Of a DNA stretch of 64,000 bases, positions 58,016 through 64,000 are shown piece by piece; the first letter of the stretch is position 1; every line of letters begins with the position of its first letter. Position numbers and translations under genes: made by a program. This DNA comes from Sebastes aleutianus (Eukaryota; Chordata; Actinopteri; Perciformes; Sebastidae): NCBI GenBank assembly GCA_916700875.1, contig CAKAKS010000022.1:9973013-10037012 (forward strand). Reading direction: 5' to 3'. The notes beneath the pieces were generated by a model. It was not told the DNA's origin and did not search any database. It worked only from the letters and a program-made list of their open reading frames with translations.

Positions 58016-59497
58016 TTCCCTCACTCACTCACTCATACGCCTGCAGCCTGGAATAAACTCTGAACAAACGCTATGTCTCTGCCTTTAAACTTTTACGACC
58101 ACGACTGGTAATTTGACTCATGCGAACTTAAATCTCTATGGTGATAACTGTGATCTCAGTAATTGGAATATGCAGTAAAACTCAGATTTAAATAGTGGCA
58201 GAGTTACCGTCAGCGATGATTGAAAGCGCTGACTGACAGATTAATCTCCTCGGTGCCTTGCATTATGTATATAGCCTGCTCCTTTTTCCCGATGAGAGAA
58301 TGCGTAATGCATGCAAAAAGCAATACTTGAATTGAGCTTCGAACCTGTGTGCCAGGTCGGACCTCATGGCGTCTTGGACACACGAGTGGACACTCCCTGC
58401 TCTCCGTAACCTTTCGGGTTATTTATCCATCAGCTTTTTCCCCTCTAGGGATTCAAAATTTGTTTTATTTGGATGCGGTGATAAAAGAAAATCCCAATGC
58501 TTGCCAATTTTTAAATTGCCAGCCCACCGTGTTCTTTCATTTTCTTTTAGTGCAGGCTTTGGCTCTGACATGACGTGTCACCTACCGCAGTCTTTTTTGA
58601 TTATTTTTTTTTTTGTTCACTTTCAAACAGCTAAGTGAATTAAATCTGCTGCAGTTTTAAAACATGCCCTCGGGCCAGGTTTCACTTCAATGGTACCAAA
58701 TGGCTTTGTCTTTTGTACTTGTGAATGGCTGCACATGTGTATGTGTTCGCGCGCACACGTGCGTGGCTTTGTGTGTATGCGTATTTTTGCCTTTTTCCCC
58801 TCTTTTTTCCGTCCACTGTGTCGACACAATCCCAGCGTTTATGAGATTACCAGAGCCCATTTGTGTTCCGGCGGGAGCCATTTTGGCTCGGAGGAAGCCT
58901 CCGCTGGGAACCATCTGGGCTCTACTCAAAGCAGTTTCCACTCCGCCTCCCCTGTCCTCTCCACATTGTGACCAAAGCTATTTACTTTAAAGGGAGGAGG
59001 AACTCAAAATCCATGTGTGTGTATTTGTAAAAGCTCTGAAATTCAGTTCTTCAGATCTTGCCGCTGAGCTCTGGTGTGGCGCCATTTCTTCACGCAAAGT
59101 AGGGAAACGGCGAGGGAAATGGTGTTGGAGTCAGTTCCTCATGGGTGGCCATAATCCCTAAAGGTTCTCTGCTCGACATCCAGAGCATTAACGTAGCAGC
59201 AAACAACTATTTGTAAAGATATAGATGAGTAACGTCTACCTGAGAAGAGAATGAAGTCACTCTCCCTCTGTGTGTGTTGTAATCCCAGTTTCTCCTCGCT
59301 TTGTTGTAATATCCGGGCCAGCTACGTGTGCCTTTTTTAATCCATGTGAGCGTGCCCCACTGGCTAGCTCACGGCCGCAGCTTCCACCCTCCGATCCCCC
59401 CTCAGGTATACACTGTTAGCTCTGTCAGCACAGCCGTCGACATGTTGAGAGCCGTTGAGAGCTAATAGCAATGCTCTCAATTTTGTGTTTAGCACCT

Positions 59498-59575
59498 TTA
59501 AATAAGGATTATTTTCATAATAGATTAGTCTATTGATTATTTCCTTGAGTAATCATTTTATATTTTTGTCAAAAA
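59498..59575 (+). repeat. Short piece of a dispersed fish repeat
   Basis: AAGGATTATTTTCATAATAG and TTAGTCTATTGATTATTTCC match, from memory, a widely scattered teleost repeat (GGATTAGTCTGTTGATTATT). Only its left part is present. Confidence 0.45.
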
Positions 59576-62500
59576 ATATGACAAATGCTGGTAATAACTT
59601 GACAGATCTTAGCAGTGCCCTAAAATAGTTCACAGCAATAACAGCAACAGCTCGACACATAAGATAATAAAAACCACAAATACATAACCACATACTAAAA
59701 ACACTTAAATACAGGAGTAAGAAAGGTGAATCCTTGAAGTACAAAAATGTAAAAAAATAAAAAAAGTTACAATATTGCTTAGTGAATAATGTATCTTTTG
59801 TCTTAAAGCCAGAGCATCTTTAACTTAATTAAAGACACAGCTCAAGAACATCAGAATAATGGATAAAACTAACTTTTTATAAATATGTAAAAAAATATGT
59901 AAAAAAAATAAAAAATAAAGGATCAATAAATTTATAAATAAAACCTTTTAAAACAAAGTCAAAAACAACCTTAAAGCAGAATAGGAATCGTAAAGACAGA
60001 GAAAGTTGCCATAATTGGCAACGATTGCTCACTGGCTAGACGAGCTGTTGTCAGTCCATGTTTCATATGAAGTGCGATATATTGTACCAACACTCTGCAG
60101 TCCTGCCATGGATCTAAAGCCTCTCCAAGCTGATCTTACTCTGCCAGTGGAAAAAACTGATCCCTCGCTCTCTTTTTATGTATTAATTTGTCCTTCTTAA
60201 TTTCACATTTGACCTCTCTATTAGCGTCTTTCATCTCTTCCCCGCCGCCCGCTGGAACGCCAGTTTCCTTTTTATTTAATGATGCTTTGAAGATCTTGGT
60301 CACCCAGGGTTTTATAATTTACATATATTTTTTTGACTTCAGTCAGGGTATCGCACTATCCCATAAAGATAAATATGACAACAGATGTGATTCCTTTTGC
60401 ATTGAATGAGTAATTGGTTAAATTGAATTGTCCGCTTGTAGTTCGCCTGATCTTACTACGTCCGATTTGTTAGTGTAACACTGTATTTAACAGATTGGTG
60501 TGTGTTCAGACTGTGTGATTTATAGCCTGTTAACTTTCCTACTGATTGTCAATCATGTCATGTAATGTTGCATGTATTCTGGTATACTGACATTCCTCAG
60601 TAGATTTGCCATTATTAATGTTGTGTGCAGTCCCGCCACCCCTCTAGTCATATCGTGCCGTGGCTCATTATCTTGGCAGGTGTAATTTTCTTAGGTTGGC
60701 AGTATGTGGTAAATGAAGTTTCCCCTTTAAATGCTCTGGGGAAGACTAATTTGTTCTATTATTATCGAAACATGTCGGTGTTGCCAATAATTCAGCTTAA
60801 ACAATACCCTCCCCTCAGGATAGCTTTACCTCTCTCTCTCTCTCTCTTGTCATCTCTGGATGTTTACGTCTGACCCCATAAAAGCATGATTGATCTGACT
60901 TGTCCTGCGGTGTGATTTCTCCACATAGTTGTGACATTCATCATGTTTATCTAGTTTGTACAGGAAAATTCTATTTTCTTCAGGCAAACGTACGGGTGTA
61001 CAGGAATGAGGGTAGAGAGAGAAAGAGAATATCTCCATGACCTCCAGATAGCTTTCTGCACGCAGGCTGAAATCTGTGTGGAAATGATGGAGAGCTTTGA
61101 GAGAAGGATTGTAAATTATCATCAATATGGAGGCAAATGAGACATTGCTTGAGTGTGTAATTTCCCCGTATGAACTATGATTAAGCTTATGCAGCTAATG
61201 AATGATTGATAGACCTCACCTGCGAAGCAAAAGGCTGATCAGAGATCATAAGTCTTCCACTCATTCTACAAATTCAGCTAACATGATTTTTGTTTTCCGT
61301 GGTGATAATAGTTTTTCAGTGTGCAGACTTTATTGTTCTAATTTTTGCATGAAATTTCATAACGCCTTGTTTCAGTCCGGAAGAGTGAGCTTTCTATTTT
61401 CCTTTCCAAATTGGCATTTTTCCCAGCTAGTGTGTTGGAGTGTTGTGTTTAGTTGTCAGTGTTGTTTTTCTTTTTTGTTTTTTTGGATTTGCTGCCTTAG
61501 TGGCGACAGTTAACTTGGTTCCAGCCATTTCAGCCTCTTTCCAGCACTCGCCCACTTTGACATTTGGGTTGCTCGGAGGACCAGTGCTGCTCTAATAGCC
61601 TAGTTACGTAACTGCTTCTGCACTTAGAGACAAAGAGAGATGAAACGGGGTGAGTATCCGAGATAGCAGAGAAGGAGAGTAAGATAAAGCAGATTATAGA
61701 GAGGCAGATAGGTATGAGTGAACTTATTGTACCACGGTCAGGACCTGGGAGGGTAGACCGATGTCCTAGCTGCTCTTTTACATTTCAGGAAGCCTTCACA
61801 GTACCTTTTTATATATTAGAGACAAGTACAGTAATTAGTATTACGGTTATTATCATAGACTGTATATAAGAAGTGGGCATAGTCACTGTGACGTCACCCA
61901 TTGGTTTGTGGACTACTGTTTTGAAGCCTTTTGGTCATCGCCATCTTTTTGGCCATTGCCATTGGTTTTTGGCAGTCACTATCTTAGTTTTTGGCAGCAG
62001 TCATCTTTGCTTTACGCGGTCGCCATCTGGGTTTTTTGCAACCAGAAGTGACACGAGAGGGTGGAGTAAAATACAACTGAATGCTGAATTTTTAGGTGAC
62101 CAAAATGTTATAATTAACTTTCATGATCTGAAAACACACTTTTAAAAGGGTTAAATTTGTAAGACGAAAACACGGACAACTCCCAGACCGAACAACGCCG
62201 TGGTAGCGACCTGTCAATCACAAGGTAGCCCCGCCCTAAAACATACCCTGCTTTATGGACTATTTGTCTCTAAATGGGACCATAATTTACTAAATGAACA
62301 TCATGCTGTATTGAAGAAGACAAACTAGGGATTGAGACCATAAACTCATGTTGTAATTCTTTCTAATAGCCAGTTGGGGGCGACTCCTCTGGTTGCAAAA
62401 CTGATTGTATAGAAGTCTATGGGAAAATGACGAGTCGCCCCCTGCTGGCTATTAGAAAGAATGCAAGTTTAAGGCACTTCAGCATTGGCTTCATTTTTCA

Positions 62501-63708
62501 GAACCGAAGTTTGCAGCCTGGTTATTATTTAATAGAAAACAACTACTTTCGTCAATGATATAAACTGACGGGACACAAATCACATACATTTTTTTTTTTC
62601 TTTAAGCCGTTGTTGCTTTGATGTGCCCCTGTTCTAACAACCTTATACACCTTTTAGTCACACTGCCGATGGCTTGATCCAAATGGCAACTAGAGCCAGA
62701 GAGTGGAATTATATGCATGTCGCTGCTATATGCCGAGGTTGTCAGTTTTGAGCTCAATAATAGAACAGATTATGCGTTCGTTAATAAAAGCGTTTTACTT
62801 TAGTTGAGAACAAGGCAGAGCAGTTTACAAACTTAATTCCCCTCAGATTTCCCTTGTGGCTGCAGGGCTAAGCAGCCCGAGTCTTAATCGCTTGACTTCT
62901 CCCTATCTCCTCAGCACACCTGCCCTCTCACTTTCTCGCTGACTGAGGCTTTAGAGTAGGGGAAAAAAAAAAAAAAAAAATCGATTGATTTTTCTTTTTT
63001 CTTCTGCTTCTTTCCCCCAGTCGTCCATCACTTATGAAACAAAATGTAATGAATAGATAATTAGCCTGAATAGGCAGAATTTGGTTATAGTCCTTCGTGG
63101 GAAATGTTGCGAGATCTTTCCTACTTTGTCAGCAGGGTTAGCTATTTCACTGCCCTCATTTATTAACTTAAGGGAATAGCAACTTCGCTGTCACTAATTG
63201 CAAATGATTTACATCACAAAAAAAAAAGTAGGATGGCAATATTTAGAGTCTTAATTAAGCTTGAAGTGCATACGCAACACTAATTTAAAGGCACTCATAG
63301 TGTTTGTGCACGCCCTGGGATTTTTAAGTTTTTTTAGTGTTTGCAAATTGACACAGAAGTTGCTTCTATTAACAAAACTGACAGAAGTGCTTAAGTGAGA
63401 ATGTCAAGGACAAGTTGGTTCATGTGTTCAAAAACTGTGTGCCACGCTGACCAAGTCTTGATTCCTCTGTTGATCCACAAGAGAGCAATGAAACAGGATC
63501 TCTGTGTGTGTTCTACCAAATCAATACAGAGCTCACGGGCCTCCATTGATGTGTCTATTTAAAAACAGTGGTGTCTCCTCCACAGGATACCCCCCACCCC
63601 CCCCGCCTTCACTTCATTGCTGTAATTGAATCTCAAACCTAATCTTGGACACAGAACATTAACTTGGCCTCTTTTCTTCCTCTCCCTCTCTGTTCTTTCG
63701 TTTCCCAG
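59576..63708. other. Unassigned intron, apart from family D at 61854
   Basis: AT-rich to about 60000. CACTAATTGCAAATGATTTA (63194) is an octamer-like site. The last 100 bases hold the pyrimidine tract for the snd1 acceptor. Confidence 0.55.
61854..62519 (+). mobile_element. Family D element with 9-bp target duplication and internal foldback
   Basis: GGTTATTAT occurs at 61845-61853 and 62520-62528, immediately outside CATAGACTGTATATAAG and AAGTTTGCAGCCT. The ends are not inverted repeats, so the class is uncertain (a retrotransposed or unusual DNA element). Inside, ATTCTTTCTAATAGCCAG (62356 on) is inverted relative to CTGGCTATTAGAAAGAAT (62444 on). Confidence 0.7.
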
Positions 63709-63897
63709 GTGGAAGTTGAAGTGGAGAGCATGGACAAAGCGGGGAACTTCATTGGCTGGCTGCACATCGAGGGTCTGAATCTGTCAGTCGCGCTGGTAGA
63801 AAGCGCTCTGTCCAAGGTCCACTTTACAGCAGAGCGCAGCAACTACTACAAAACCCTGGTCTCAGCGGAGGAGGCATGCCGACTGAGGAAAGAGAAG
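63709..63897 (+). CDS. snd1: snd1 next internal exon (end of SN4 domain)
   Basis: This exon is 189 bases, exactly 63 codons, phase 0 at both ends. It starts VEVEVESMDKAGNFIGWLHI and ends RLRKEK, continuing the protein of the exon at 2436-2545 (QRE joined to VEVEVES, as in human SND1). Conserved blocks are GNFIGWLHI, ALSKVHFTAERS.YYK and SAEEA, the C-terminal half of the fourth staphylococcal-nuclease-like domain. The acceptor follows a long pyrimidine tract (TTTCGTTTCCCAG) and the donor is AAG|GTAGGT. The Tudor domain exons lie beyond the window. Two adjacent, in-frame exons with no exon between them put the whole 61-kb interval in one intron. Confidence 0.97.
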
Positions 63898-64000
63898 GTA
63901 GGTCTAATTTACATGTAGCAGGAGCTGCAACTACTGCACATCCTGTTTAAACAAATCAAAGGGATGACTACACTCCCCAACTGACATAAAACTACCTTCA

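Larger units (their letters stand above)
56171..59497. other. Unassigned intron with microsatellites
   Basis: Contains CTTTGATTAATTATCTCCTG (56793) and a long stretch 58060-58280 that looks single-copy. No genes. Confidence 0.55.
2546..63708 (+). other. snd1: snd1 intron of about 61.2 kb hosting lrrc4
   Basis: The interval between two consecutive snd1 coding exons, bounded by GTAAGC and CAG. No other snd1-like exon is seen inside it. It contains lrrc4 on the opposite strand, plus many repeats. In mammals LRRC4 is likewise inside an SND1 intron in antisense, so the arrangement is old. The length is unusual beside the exons and is probably kept by lrrc4 and its control regions (inference). Confidence 0.93.

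Noticed and set aside
1..64000. CRISPR arrays, operons or other prokaryotic systems
   Set aside because: The window is clearly vertebrate: spliced genes, microsatellites and eukaryotic transposons. The palindromes are dispersed, not regularly spaced with unique spacers.

Overview
The window is a stretch of ray-finned (teleost, probably percomorph) fish nuclear genome. It has long introns with GT-AG splice sites, many (CA)n and (CT)n microsatellites, and dense short non-autonomous DNA transposons of the kinds seen in fish. It holds two recognisable protein-coding genes. The first is snd1 (Tudor-SN, p100 co-activator) on the + strand. Only two adjacent exons are present, at 2436-2545 and 63709-63897, and they flank one intron of about 61.2 kb. 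The second is lrrc4 (netrin-G ligand 2, NGL-2), complete as a single coding exon on the - strand at 27996-30863 inside that intron. An antisense lrrc4 nested in an snd1 intron is also the arrangement in mammals, so synteny supports both names.

The most unusual feature is lrrc4 itself. Signal peptide, LRR domain, Ig domain, transmembrane segment and the terminal PDZ ligand ETQI are all present. The cytoplasmic tail, however, carries about 278 residues of short degenerate repeats (core Asp/Glu-Tyr-Ser-x-x-Lys-Pro) that I do not know from mammalian LRRC4, which is about 650 residues long against 955 here. Mammalian LRRC4 has a single Tyr-Asn-Thr-Tyr-Lys-Pro motif at this place. A ten-codon upstream ORF overlaps the lrrc4 start codon.

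The rest of the intron is non-coding with dispersed repeats. Several insertions have terminal inverted repeats and target-site duplications that can be read directly: hAT-like elements with 8-bp duplications (45057-45466, 48435-49019, 10756-10890), Kolobok/T2-like elements at TTAA (8021-8402, 53849-54260), a larger TTAA element with an ORF relic (18188-19016), a palindrome-bearing family, and a 0.4-0.7 kb family with one 9-bp duplication. Decayed transposon protein relics include a RecQ-like helicase N-terminus, a Myb/SANT-like PIF/Harbinger protein and a possible L1 3' end. Nested insertions give a relative chronology.

Layout: snd1 upstream intron end and exon (1-2545); repeat-rich intron (2546-27430); lrrc4 3' UTR, coding region and 5' region (27430-32740); repeat-rich intron (32740-63708); next snd1 exon (63709-63897). 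The two genes are not expected to share a pathway. snd1 is a broadly expressed RNA-binding nuclease-fold protein and lrrc4 a neuronal adhesion receptor. The shared locus does mean that regulatory DNA for lrrc4 probably lies in the snd1 intron. Repeat classes come from termini, duplications and memory of families, not from a database search.
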